Assembly (NCBI RefSeq): GCF_028693505.1
Contig: NZ_JAQUVF010000014.1
Location: 1-64,000, forward strand
Direction of reading: 5' to 3'
Source of the DNA: Oscillibacter sp.
GTDB lineage: Bacteria; Bacillota; Clostridia; Oscillospirales; Oscillospiraceae
DNA: 64,000 nt
This document shows positions 26,931-35,400 of the stretch, in pieces (positions within the stretch are counted from its first letter, which is position 1; each line of letters begins with the position of its first letter). The notes under the pieces were generated by a model. It ran no database searches, was not told the DNA's origin, and was given only the letters and a program-made list of their open reading frames with translations. A program made the position numbers and the translations under genes.

Positions 26931-27752
26931 TCAGTCCCTCTGGCTGCCGCCTGCAAGCCCGCCGCCCACATCCGCGCCCAGCTCACAGGTATACACCCAG
27001 TCAATTCGGTCGCCGTCTTTCAGCTGATAACGGGAACAGCCGTAATTGGGAAACCAGTCGTTCACCCGATACATCCAGCCGGACTGCTCGCCCACGTCAA
27101 ATTCATACAGATTCGCAATTCCCTCGATATAAGCGGAGTTGTAGAGGGGGGTGTTCATATATTCCATGTGGATCCCCTGCGCTTGGCAGGTGCGGGAAAG
27201 CACGTCAAACGCGTTCTCCCCTTCCTCAAAGGAGACGCTGAGGGGATTTAGGATCCAGCCGTCCGACGGAATCACCTCTGCCTTCTCCGCGTCGGCAAAG
27301 TCCAAATGGTTCAAAGCCTCCGCACAGGAAATGGAGATGGTGCAGCTGTATGCGCTTTGCGCCGCTTCCTGCGGCTTCACCGGCGCGGGAGGCGTTTCCG
27401 GGGTCGGCTCCACCTGCTCACGGGCACTTTCCGCAGGGGGGTTCTCCGTCTGATCGCCTTCCGGCGTCGGCGGGTCGGACGCGGCAGGCGCGGCCGCTTC
27501 TTTTTCAATCGGCTTCGCGGCCGCTTCCGCCGCGTCAGCTTCTTTCGCATCGGCTTTTTCCGCCTCAACTTTTTCCGCAGCGGCTTGCGCCGCGCCCGCC
27601 AACTCCTGGGGCGCGGAACCCGCCGCGCTGCCGCTGCCCGCCGTCCAGCCTCTGGCCCCCGGCGTGTCGCCGCCGATATAAAAGGCCGCAGCCAGCACCG
27701 CCGCAATCAGCGCCGTCACAAGAATTTTGCGTTTGTTATGCTTCCACCACAT
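26931..27752 (-). CDS. Membrane-anchored DUF4430 protein, transcobalamin C-terminal-domain-like
   Basis: This 273-residue protein has one N-terminal membrane anchor (ILVTALIAAVLAAAFYIGG), a low-complexity Ala/Glu/Pro linker (about 35-130) and a C-terminal DUF4430 domain (about 140-265). That domain ends with the hallmark EQSGWMYRVNDWFPNYGCSRY and KDGDRIDWVYTCELGADVG. DUF4430 is the fold of the beta domain that closes over cobalamin in animal transcobalamin and intrinsic factor. It lies 14 bases after the barrel-SLH gene and before ecfT, in a cobalamin-riboswitch operon. I infer a membrane-tethered B12-binding partner that passes ligand to the ECF transporter. The binding role is untested. Confidence 0.82.
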   Translation of the reverse strand: MWWKHNKRKILVTALIAAVLAAAFYIGGDTPGARGWTAGSGSAAGSAPQELAGAAQAAAEKVEAEKADAKEADAAEAAAKPIEKEAAAPAASDPPTPEGDQTENPPAESAREQVEPTPETPPAPVKPQEAAQSAYSCTISISCAEALNHLDFADAEKAEVIPSDGWILNPLSVSFEEGENAFDVLSRTCQAQGIHMEYMNTPLYNSAYIEGIANLYEFDVGEQSGWMYRVNDWFPNYGCSRYQLKDGDRIDWVYTCELGADVGGGLAGGSQRD

Positions 27753-27766
27753 GGGAACCCTCTCCT

Positions 27767-29392
27767 TTACAGTAATGCGCTGCGCCCCAGCAGATTGTAC
27801 AGAATCTGCGCCACCTCACCCCGCAGGATGGCGCGGGTAGGCTCCACGCTCCCATCGGTTTGGTCCAGAATCCCCTCCCGATAGCAAAACGCCACGCCGG
27901 GGCGGGACCATGCAGGAATCTGCGCGTCATCCGCAAACGGGGCCAGCGCGGTTTGAATCTGCTGGTCCGTTACCTCCGTGTCCATTCCGCACAGCTTTGC
28001 CGCCCGCGCCGTCATAACGGCTGCCTGCTGGCGGGTAATTTCCCCGTTGGGCTCAAATCTGCCGCCGCCAACGCCGTTGACGATTCCGTAGGCGCTGGCG
28101 GTATCCACCTGCGCCGCCAGCCAGCTGCCGGAGGGAATGTCACTGAACTCGCCGCGGCTCACGGGGGAAAGCCCCAGCGCCCGCACCATCATCACCGCAA
28201 ATTCTCCGCGGGTCACAGGAGCGTCGGGATCAAAGCGCCCGTCGCTCCGTCCATTGATTACCCCCCGGGCCGCCATGGCCTCCACCGCCTCCTGATTGGC
28301 ATGTCCCTGCACGTCATCAAAGGTGATCCCCGGATGGGTCACTTCCAGTTTTTTTACCGCCGCGTTTTTGCCGGCAAGCCCCACGCCCTCTGGGGCAGGG
28401 TCTGCCGCCACATCGCGCATGTCATAAAGGCCGGGGCGGTTCGCCTCGCTGCGCAGCACGGCAACCAGCGCGTAGAGTCCCTGCTCCGACGCCATCTGGT
28501 CCCCCTGCGCGTCCCCACTGCTGTGGGAAAAGCTTCCGTCGCCGTTTTGATAGCGCAGCAGGCTGTCCAACGGTGAATTCCCGTTTTTCATAAAGCGCGC
28601 GTCCTCCACGGAAATCCCCAGCGTGCACAGCGCCACAAGCACCTGCGCGCAGCCCTCCACGGTGTCCTCTCCACGGCAGGAGAAGCCGCCGTCCGGATTC
28701 TGAATCCGCGACAGGCAGTCCACCGCTTTTTCCGTGGCGGCCTTCACCGTCTCCTGGGTTTGATAGTTGGACAGGGCTTGCAGGACCATGCCTGTCATAT
28801 CCGGGTCGGCGCCGCCCTCATTCGACAAGCTCCAGCCGCCGTCCTCCAGCTGGCGGCCCAGCAGCTCTTCCACGTACATCTGGCGGGTAGCCTGGGTGGA
28901 AGCGCCCGGGCACTCCGGCATGGCATAGTTGCCGCTGTCCAGCGCGATGAGCGCCCATGCCGGGCCGTTGACTCCCTGCCAGACCGTCTTTTCAAAATCG
29001 CCCAGCGGCTCCAGCAGATTATAGCCCGCCACATCTGCGGGGTCTGCTCCAATCGCCGTGAGCGCCAGCGCCACGCGGCTGTACTCCGTGTATTTTCGTC
29101 CGTGCAGGATGCCGTTGCGCTCCTTGACATAGCGCTCGACGGCCCCCTGATACTGCTGTATGTAGTCCTGAGAGACCTCAAAATCGCCGCGGGTCAGGCC
29201 GATGATCGCCCATTCGCCTCCCACGGTGCCTACCTGGGGCGCTTTCACTTGCTCCAGCATGTACGCCGCGCTCCGCGCCGCTGCCGCCGCCACATCGCGC
29301 TCTGTCGCGGCAGCCCGCACTGGAACATTCCATCCCACCGCCAGCACGCAGCTTAAAAGCATGGCGGACGCCTGTTTCCAAATTCGTTTCAT
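27767..29392 (-). CDS. Surface alpha/alpha-barrel (transcobalamin/intrinsic-factor-like) protein with SLH repeats
   Basis: This 541-residue exported protein has a signal peptide (MLLSCVLAVGWNVPVRAAA), an alpha/alpha-barrel of terpenoid-cyclase or prenyltransferase type (about 30-340) and C-terminal SLH repeats (about 355-541). Barrel repeats include LEDGGWSLSNEGGADPDMTGMVLQAL, NPDGGFSCRG and NGDGSFSHSSGD. No cyclase DxDD motif is evident. The alpha domain of transcobalamin and intrinsic factor has this fold, and its beta-domain equivalent is the next gene. SLH repeats (VTRGEFAVMMVRALG, ITRQQAAVMTARA) would fix it to the wall. A cobalamin riboswitch with terminator sits directly upstream, so a surface corrinoid-binding role is the best inference. 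Confidence 0.82.
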   Translation of the reverse strand: MKRIWKQASAMLLSCVLAVGWNVPVRAAATERDVAAAAARSAAYMLEQVKAPQVGTVGGEWAIIGLTRGDFEVSQDYIQQYQGAVERYVKERNGILHGRKYTEYSRVALALTAIGADPADVAGYNLLEPLGDFEKTVWQGVNGPAWALIALDSGNYAMPECPGASTQATRQMYVEELLGRQLEDGGWSLSNEGGADPDMTGMVLQALSNYQTQETVKAATEKAVDCLSRIQNPDGGFSCRGEDTVEGCAQVLVALCTLGISVEDARFMKNGNSPLDSLLRYQNGDGSFSHSSGDAQGDQMASEQGLYALVAVLRSEANRPGLYDMRDVAADPAPEGVGLAGKNAAVKKLEVTHPGITFDDVQGHANQEAVEAMAARGVINGRSDGRFDPDAPVTRGEFAVMMVRALGLSPVSRGEFSDIPSGSWLAAQVDTASAYGIVNGVGGGRFEPNGEITRQQAAVMTARAAKLCGMDTEVTDQQIQTALAPFADDAQIPAWSRPGVAFCYREGILDQTDGSVEPTRAILRGEVAQILYNLLGRSALL

Positions 29393-29431
29393 GGCTTTTC
29401 CTTTCCGGGAAATCCCCCGTCCGTTTTTTTA

Positions 29432-29467
29432 CAAAAAAGCGCGCTGTATGGAACCCCATACAGCGCG
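29432..29467 (-). terminator. Riboswitch-linked intrinsic terminator
   Basis: On the minus strand GCGCTGTATGG / CCATACAGCGC with a four-base loop is followed by GCTTTTTTG. It lies between the cobalamin aptamer and the barrel gene, so it is the expression platform. Confidence 0.88.
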
Positions 29468-29522
29468 GCCGTATTTCCGCAGCAATGCCTCGCGTCCGTT
29501 CTTCGCAGCTGGACGCGAAATA

Positions 29523-29712
29523 CACAAGCAGGTCTTCTGGCTCAGGTCGTGGTAGCCTGATCTGCCTTATCACACCGAAGCGGTGCAATGGCCGGCTTTC
29601 GCCGACGATCAGCCGACCTTTACAGCGGCGGCGTCCGCGCCGGATTTACACCGGCTTCCCTTTTCATTTCCCGCAGTACCGTCTGTCCGGAGCCCCGCAG
29701 GAACCACTTGTG
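29523..29712 (-). ncRNA. Cobalamin riboswitch 1
   Basis: On the minus strand the core AAGGGAAGCCGGTGTAAATC, then GCGGACGCCGCCGCTGTAA, and the 3' box GAGCCAGAAGACCTGC match the classical adenosylcobalamin aptamer almost fully. The outer P1 helix CACAAG / CTTGTG fixes the boundaries. It controls the barrel-SLH, DUF4430, EcfT and ECF fusion genes by transcription termination. Confidence 0.96.
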
Positions 29713-29750
29713 CCCTGGTATTTTGTTTTGGTCCCCGTCTCCGCCAGCCT

Positions 29751-30287
29751 TCAGTTGAACAGCAGGCAGCTGGTATAGGTGATCGTCTTAGGCCCGTAAT
29801 AGTAGGGCAGGCCCGAGTCGCGGCATACATCGCCGACAATGAGGCCATAGGCCTCCATGGAGGGAATGGCTTTCTCCGGAAAACGGCAGGGGGCATCGGG
29901 ACAGGTGCATTGCTTGCAAAGGCTGCACCCGCCGGAGCTCATCGCAAGGCAGTTCGGGTCCGTTTTCCGCACCCGCTCCGCAAATTTAGCAAAACGCTGT
30001 TGCTGGAGTTTGCTTGTTCCCATGATGCACTCAGCGTCAAAATCATCTTCCAGCTCTCCGGTGGACTGCAGCAAAATGCCGTGGGGATACTTGGCGGCCT
30101 GTGCCGCAATCTCCTCCAACGTCCCGCAGTACGGCGGACAGGTCCACCGCTTTCCGTAGGTTTGGCAGCGACCGGCGGCACACATATCCCGCACCTCCGT
30201 GCGAAAGTTCAGCGCGGCGGTATTCAGTTCCCCGGCATGGGAAAAGCCGATTTCCCCAGCAAGGTCCAGCAGTTCCTGTATCTTCAC
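29751..30287 (-). CDS. DUF2284 metal-binding protein
   Basis: This 178-residue protein matches the DUF2284 family, predicted to bind metal or Fe-S centres through conserved cysteines: CQTYGKRWTCPPYCG near residue 45 and a second cluster GGCSLCKQCTCPDAPCRFP near residue 120. The GTG at 30287 has a GGGGGA site; an alternative GTG at 30305 would overlap the stop of the upstream gene. It is cotranscribed with the corrinoid-activating ASKHA protein and probably helps its electron supply, though no DUF2284 protein function is settled. It ends just before the riboswitch. Confidence 0.8.
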   Translation of the reverse strand: MKIQELLDLAGEIGFSHAGELNTAALNFRTEVRDMCAAGRCQTYGKRWTCPPYCGTLEEIAAQAAKYPHGILLQSTGELEDDFDAECIMGTSKLQQQRFAKFAERVRKTDPNCLAMSSGGCSLCKQCTCPDAPCRFPEKAIPSMEAYGLIVGDVCRDSGLPYYYGPKTITYTSCLLFN

Positions 30288-30301
30288 AAGAATTTTCCCC
30301 C

Positions 30302-31873
30302 TCACTCAAACATCATGCACATCATATAGGCATTGTTGAACTGCGCCATGCCGGACAGTTCCAAATAGGTGCACTGCTCCTTGGTGCGCCGCAAATCCTC
30401 TCCGGCCTTATCGGACAGCAGCAGCATGGAAGCGCCGGCTCCGGCGCTGTTGCCGACCACCTGCAGCCGGTCCAAAAGCGCCGCGGGGAAAAGCCCGATC
30501 CTGACTGCGCTCTCCGGACGCAGATAGCTGCCAAAGCCGCCCGCCAGATAAAATGCGCCCAGCTGCTCCGGCAAAATCTTTTGATGCTCCAGCAGCGTCT
30601 CGATCCCTGCCGCAACAGCGGCCTTTGCCAGTTGCAGCTTTCGAATATCCTCCGCCGTTATCCACACATCCCCGCTCAGGCGAAAGCGCACATTGCCGCC
30701 CTCGCCCTCCAATCGGTCCGCATAAGCCCCCGGCGCCTCGTCCGCTGGCTGCAACCGGCCCGTCTCATCCACGATCTCCAGCTCCAGCAGCGCCGCCAGT
30801 GTGTCCACCAGTCCGGAACCGCAAACGCCGATTGCTTCCCCGCCGCCCAGCACGGAAACGCGCAGCGCGCCATCCTCGACCCATACCCGGTCGATGGCGC
30901 CCGGAGACGCCGCCATGCCGCAGGAGATGCTTCCGCCCTCAAACGCAGGCCCTGCCGCCGTGGCGCAGCAGGTCAGGCCCCGGTGATCGCCCACAGCCAT
31001 TTCGCCGTTGGTCCCCACATCGACAAACAGGATGGGCTGTTCCTTTTCCAGCGCTTTCACCGCCATCAATCCCGCCGTGATGTCGCCGCCGACATAACCG
31101 GAAACGCAGGGGGCGATGTACAGCGCGGTCCCCGGCGCGGTTCCCAGATCATATTCTTCGGCGGACACGCTTTCGCCAAACAGGGAGCGGGGCGTGAACG
31201 GCGCCGCCGCGATGCCCGACGGGTCCAGTCCCGTCAGCAGATGCTCCATGACGGTGTTGCCCGCCACCGCAACCGCCGTTACCTCTTCCGGGGTTCTGCG
31301 GGCCTTTTCGCAAGCCTCCCGCAGAAGCTGGCGCAGCTGGGCGCGGATGGCCGCCGTCTGCACGGAGAGACCGTCCACATGCTCCATCGCGTATTGGATG
31401 CGGGAGATCACATCTGCGCCATAGGATCTCTGCCCGTTGGCTCCGCTGGCGGTTGCCAGCCGCACGCCGGTGCGCAGATCATATAAGTACAGCGCCACAG
31501 TGGTCGTGCCGATGTCCACCGCCGCGCCCAGCCCGCGGCGCTTACCGTCCGCTTCAAAGCGGAATACGCTGTTTTCCACCACAGTGAGCCCGTCGTCCTC
31601 TGCCAGAGAGACGGTGCACGCCCCCTCGATCCTGGCAAGACAGGCAAGCCGTCGTTCACTCTTTCCCGCCAGCAGCGCCTGCTCCCGCGCATCCGGCGCC
31701 GCCACCGCTCCGCTGACGGTTACCAGACATTTTCCGCACAGGCCATTGCCGCCGCAGGGCGCGTCCGCGTGATGGGAAAGCCCGCTCAGCCGCAGGCCCT
31801 CCAGCACGGTGGATCCCGCGTCCACCTGAATCTCCAGCCTTGTATGGTTGTAAAGCACTGTCAAAACCGGCAT
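30302..31873 (-). CDS. Reductive activator of corrinoid proteins (ferredoxin-ASKHA, DUF4445, RamA/RACE-like)
   Basis: This 523-residue protein has an N-terminal [2Fe-2S] ferredoxin domain (CGGNGLCGKCLVTVSG plus an earlier Cys, about 1-90), a linker and a large ASKHA ATPase-like domain (about 120-523) beginning GLGAAVDIGTTTVALYLYDL. Such proteins use ATP to reduce inactive Co(II) corrinoid proteins to Co(I), as RACE proteins do for O-demethylases. A corrinoid protein and two methyltransferases encoded at 38.4-41.8 kb are its likely clients. The CxxC-rich ferredoxin of RamA itself is absent, placing it in the bacterial RACE form. It shares an upstream AT-rich motif with both dctP genes of the methyltransferase cluster. 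Confidence 0.88.
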   Translation of the reverse strand: MPVLTVLYNHTRLEIQVDAGSTVLEGLRLSGLSHHADAPCGGNGLCGKCLVTVSGAVAAPDAREQALLAGKSERRLACLARIEGACTVSLAEDDGLTVVENSVFRFEADGKRRGLGAAVDIGTTTVALYLYDLRTGVRLATASGANGQRSYGADVISRIQYAMEHVDGLSVQTAAIRAQLRQLLREACEKARRTPEEVTAVAVAGNTVMEHLLTGLDPSGIAAAPFTPRSLFGESVSAEEYDLGTAPGTALYIAPCVSGYVGGDITAGLMAVKALEKEQPILFVDVGTNGEMAVGDHRGLTCCATAAGPAFEGGSISCGMAASPGAIDRVWVEDGALRVSVLGGGEAIGVCGSGLVDTLAALLELEIVDETGRLQPADEAPGAYADRLEGEGGNVRFRLSGDVWITAEDIRKLQLAKAAVAAGIETLLEHQKILPEQLGAFYLAGGFGSYLRPESAVRIGLFPAALLDRLQVVGNSAGAGASMLLLSDKAGEDLRRTKEQCTYLELSGMAQFNNAYMMCMMFE

Positions 31874-31948
31874 CTCTCATCCGCCTTTTACTTCATTTCA
31901 GAATAGCCTTATCCTAATTCATTTCCTCCGCGTTGTCACTATAAAAGC

Positions 31949-31980
31949 CAAAAATAAATAAAATTATTACAAAAACGACA
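31949..31980 (-). promoter_or_regulatory. AT-rich motif upstream of the RACE gene
   Basis: CCAAAAATAAATAAAATTATTAC followed by AAAAACG resembles elements upstream of both dctP genes near 45.07 and 46.53 kb. A TATTCT -10 lies at about 31900-31905 with no good -35, as expected for an activated promoter. Confidence 0.4.
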
Positions 31981-32065
31981 GAATCGTCCTAGACATTTTT
32001 TGGCGCCCATGCTATGCTTTTGTTCAATCGGGCAGGCAATTTTTGTGCTCCCGATCCAACTTGAT

Positions 32066-32283
32066 AGGCCAAACGACGCCGGAGGGCCATCAGCCTCACT
32101 GGCACGAGAAACGGGGTGTAACTCCCCACACAGAAACGGTACTGTAAGCGAGAGACCGTTCCGACGTGCGGCGCAGGCCGCATGGACACAATGTCACCAC
32201 TGCGGGGAACTGCGGGAAGGCAGGTAACGGACGCAGGAGGGCCCCCCTCCCTATCGCAAGTCAGGATATTCGCGTTTTGGCTG
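32066..32283 (+). ncRNA. Cobalamin riboswitch 2
   Basis: Plus-strand core elements are GGGGTGTAACTCCCCACA, GGTACTGTAAGCGAG, then CACCACTG with GGGAAGGCAGGTAACGG, and the 3' box GCAAGTCAGGATA. The ends GGCCAAACG / CGTTTTGGC pair as P1. The 3' box deviates from AAGACCTGCC, so it is a divergent member of the class. It precedes a terminator and the 1740-residue surface protein gene. Confidence 0.88.
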
Positions 32284-32321
32284 CCATACCGGCTTTCCCG
32301 GTTTGGGTGTGCATAAAAACG

Positions 32322-32363
32322 AATGCACCGAATGCTCGACATGAGCGTTCGGTGCATTTTTTG
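32322..32363 (+). terminator. Terminator of cobalamin riboswitch 2
   Basis: AATGCACCGAATGCTC / GAGCGTTCGGTGCATT with a five-base loop is followed by TTTTTTG, 120 bases before the giant gene. It is the likely expression platform. Confidence 0.85.
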
Positions 32364-32485
32364 TACGCTCTCTTTGCCGCATATGCGGTACCCGCACCTT
32401 GCCTCTCTGAGAGGCTGTTCATATTCATTCGACAGGAGATTTGATCTCCGTCCCACACCGTTGTGTGAAAAAAGGAGGAAGCACT

Positions 32486-35400
32486 TTGAAAAAGAAACTC
32501 AGCTCTTTGCTCTTGGTACTGGCCCTGCTGCTGACGATGCTGCCGGTCACCGCGCAGGCGGCAAACACCGCCGCCACGGTCTATGTCTCGGTCAGCAACC
32601 AGGGCGTCATCCCCCAGGGCAAGCACGAGGAATGGATGTCCATGGTACCCGTGGAGCTCAGCGGTCAGGAAAGCTACACCGTGCTGGACGCGCTGACCGC
32701 CCTGCACGCCGAGCATTACAGCGGCGGCGACGCAGGCTTTGCCACGGCGGAAAACGAATACGGCACCCTCTCCATGACAACGCTGTGGGGAGAGACCGAA
32801 GGCGTGGGCGGATTTTATGTCAATCATTCCATGCCGCTGGCCACAGTGGATCAAGCCACCGTTTCCGACGGAGACGTGATCGACGCGATCGTTTACCGCA
32901 GTGATTGGAGCGACAGCTATGCCTATTTTGACAAAACCACCGCAGCTGTCGAAACTGGCGCGGCGCTGACGCTGACGCTCAGCTATGAGCATTTTGTGAA
33001 TTTTTCCCCGCAAACGGACCCGGTAGAAAACGCCTCCATCACCGTGAACGGCGTTGCCACCGATGACACCACCGACGCCCAGGGCAGCGCCGTGCTGACC
33101 TTCGACGACGCCGGTACTTATGTGGTTTCCGCAGAGGGCTCCGACAATTTCCCCTTGACTGCGCCCGTCTGCGTTGTCACCGTGGCAGACCCCATTACCG
33201 TGGAGTTTGAAGTCGCCAGCGGCGAACTGGGCGGGTTTTTGATGGAGCCAACGTCTTTGACGGTATCCCCCGGGTTGGCCGCCAAGTACGGCTATGAGAC
33301 CGACCACCCGGCAGCCCCCGGCAATGTCACGGCGCTGGACGCCATGGTAAGTGCGCATCTTGCGACCTTTGGGGACGCGTTCGAAGAGGACCCCACGGCG
33401 TATCTGGCGGTCTCCGCCAGCGGCTTCGTGTCCACATTCTTTGGGGAGGCGGCCTCCTATTGCTGCACGCTTGTCAACGGGGAAGCTCCCGGCAAAATGG
33501 GGGATTCCTATTTTGAGGGAGACACGGCAGACGCCGCCGTCCTTCACGACGGCGACGCGGTCTTATTCGGTTTCTTTACAGACGCCTACTGCACGGACGA
33601 TGCGCTCTACTTCACCCGGCGATCCGTAGCAGTGGAGGCGGGCGAACCGTTTGAAGTGACGCTCAAGCAGTGCTTCCCGCTCTGGCAGATGTACGGATAC
33701 CCCTCCAAGCCGGAGAAGCCGGCCGAGGGCTACACCCTCCTTATAGACGGCGTTGAAAGCGATTCTTACACGACCGACGCGGAGGGGAAGGTGACCTTGT
33801 CCTTTGCGCAGGCCGGTACCTATACGCTTTCCGCCACGGATGGGTACGGGGAATTCTTCCCGCCCTACTGCGTGGTGGAGGTGGGCGAGGCTGGCAGCAT
33901 TCCCAATAACAAAGCCAGCGCCATCACCGTTGCGGACGCCGCCTCCACCCCCGACTTTTCCGAAGAGGTCTACGCCTATACGCTTCCCGTGCAAAGCGGC
34001 ACGAAAAAATCCCTCAGCTTTCAGGTGACCGCCGCGAGTGCCGGCAGCATCTCCGCGGTCAACAATGGCGGCGCGCCGGTGGCGCTTACCTCCGGAAAAA
34101 GCAAGAGCATCAGCCTTTTTGCCGGTAAAAACGTCATCGACATCACCGTCGCGCCCCCCTCTTCATCCAACGCGCTGCCAAAAACCTACACCTACACCGT
34201 CAGTCGACAGGCCGCCGTGAAATCCATCGCTCTGACGGACGGCGACGACCGGTCTGTGGCGCTGGCTCCGTCGTTTACGGCAAACACCACAGCCTATACC
34301 GCAAAGCTGGCGGCGGGGTCCACCGTGAAGCTCCTCCCCACCGCCGAAGAGCCCACAGGCTCCAAATTTCAGGTAACGCAGGGGGACGGGGTCTATGAGG
34401 ACCTCTCCGAGAGCGGATATCCCGTGGGCGAGGGCGCAAACATCTTTACCCTGCGCGCCGTCAGCAAGGATCTCGATCAAATCGGCGAGCGGGAGTACAC
34501 GCTCAGCGTAGTTGGCATTGCGGCGGCAGACGCCGTCATAACCGTTCCGGAAGGCGCGTTTCTCAGCCTGACGGACCCCTCGGGGAACAGTCTCTCCCTC
34601 TCAGCGCCCACCAGCGCGGACGGAAGGGATACCTACCGTATCCCCAGGCTGATGTGCGGGGAACCCTACCGTTATACCGTTGGTCAATACGGTCACACCG
34701 CCAAGGGCGGCACGTTTGTCCCCACGGCGGAGCACCCCGCGCTGGATGTGGATTTGGAAGCCGCCGAGGCGCCCGTCTCCGACATCACGGCGGAGTGGAA
34801 AAATTTCCGCAACAGCGACAGCAACATGGCGGTGGTGTCCGCTCAAACGCCCGTCAGCGCCGCCGGGGCGGAACTGAAATGGGAGACCTCCGTTGGAGAG
34901 GGCTATTCTCCCGTCACGTATCTGATGGTGGACGGCAAGGTCGTGGCCGCCTCAGGCACAAAACTGTATTTGCTCAACAGCGATACCGGCGCCATCGAAA
35001 AATCCGCCACCATGGCAGATAGCCGCGGGTATGGCTATATGCCGCCGGTCTATGGCGGCGGCATGCTCTTCGTCTCCCTGTCCGACGGCAAAATTCAGGC
35101 CTTTGACGCGCGGACGCTGGAGTCCAAGTGGCTTTATACGGACGCCCTGGGCGGGCAGGCCCTGAGCGCCATGACCTATGCCGACGGGCATCTCTATACC
35201 GGATTCGGCAACGACGCCTCCTCCCAAACGCAGAACTGGGTCTGCATTCAAACAGCAGACGAGGTCCCCTCCTCCGGAACGGAACCCAAATATGCCGCGT
35301 GGACTTTTTCCCACAAGGGCGGCTTTTACTGGTCCGGCGCCTATCTCACGGAGGGCTATTTGACGGTGGGCGGAGACAATGCCGCACTCTTGACCCTAGA

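Noticed and set aside
27767-29392. Terpene cyclase or prenyltransferase function for the alpha/alpha-barrel protein
   Set aside because: The fold repeats are present, but there is no evident catalytic DxDD motif, the protein is exported with SLH repeats, and a cobalamin riboswitch controls it.
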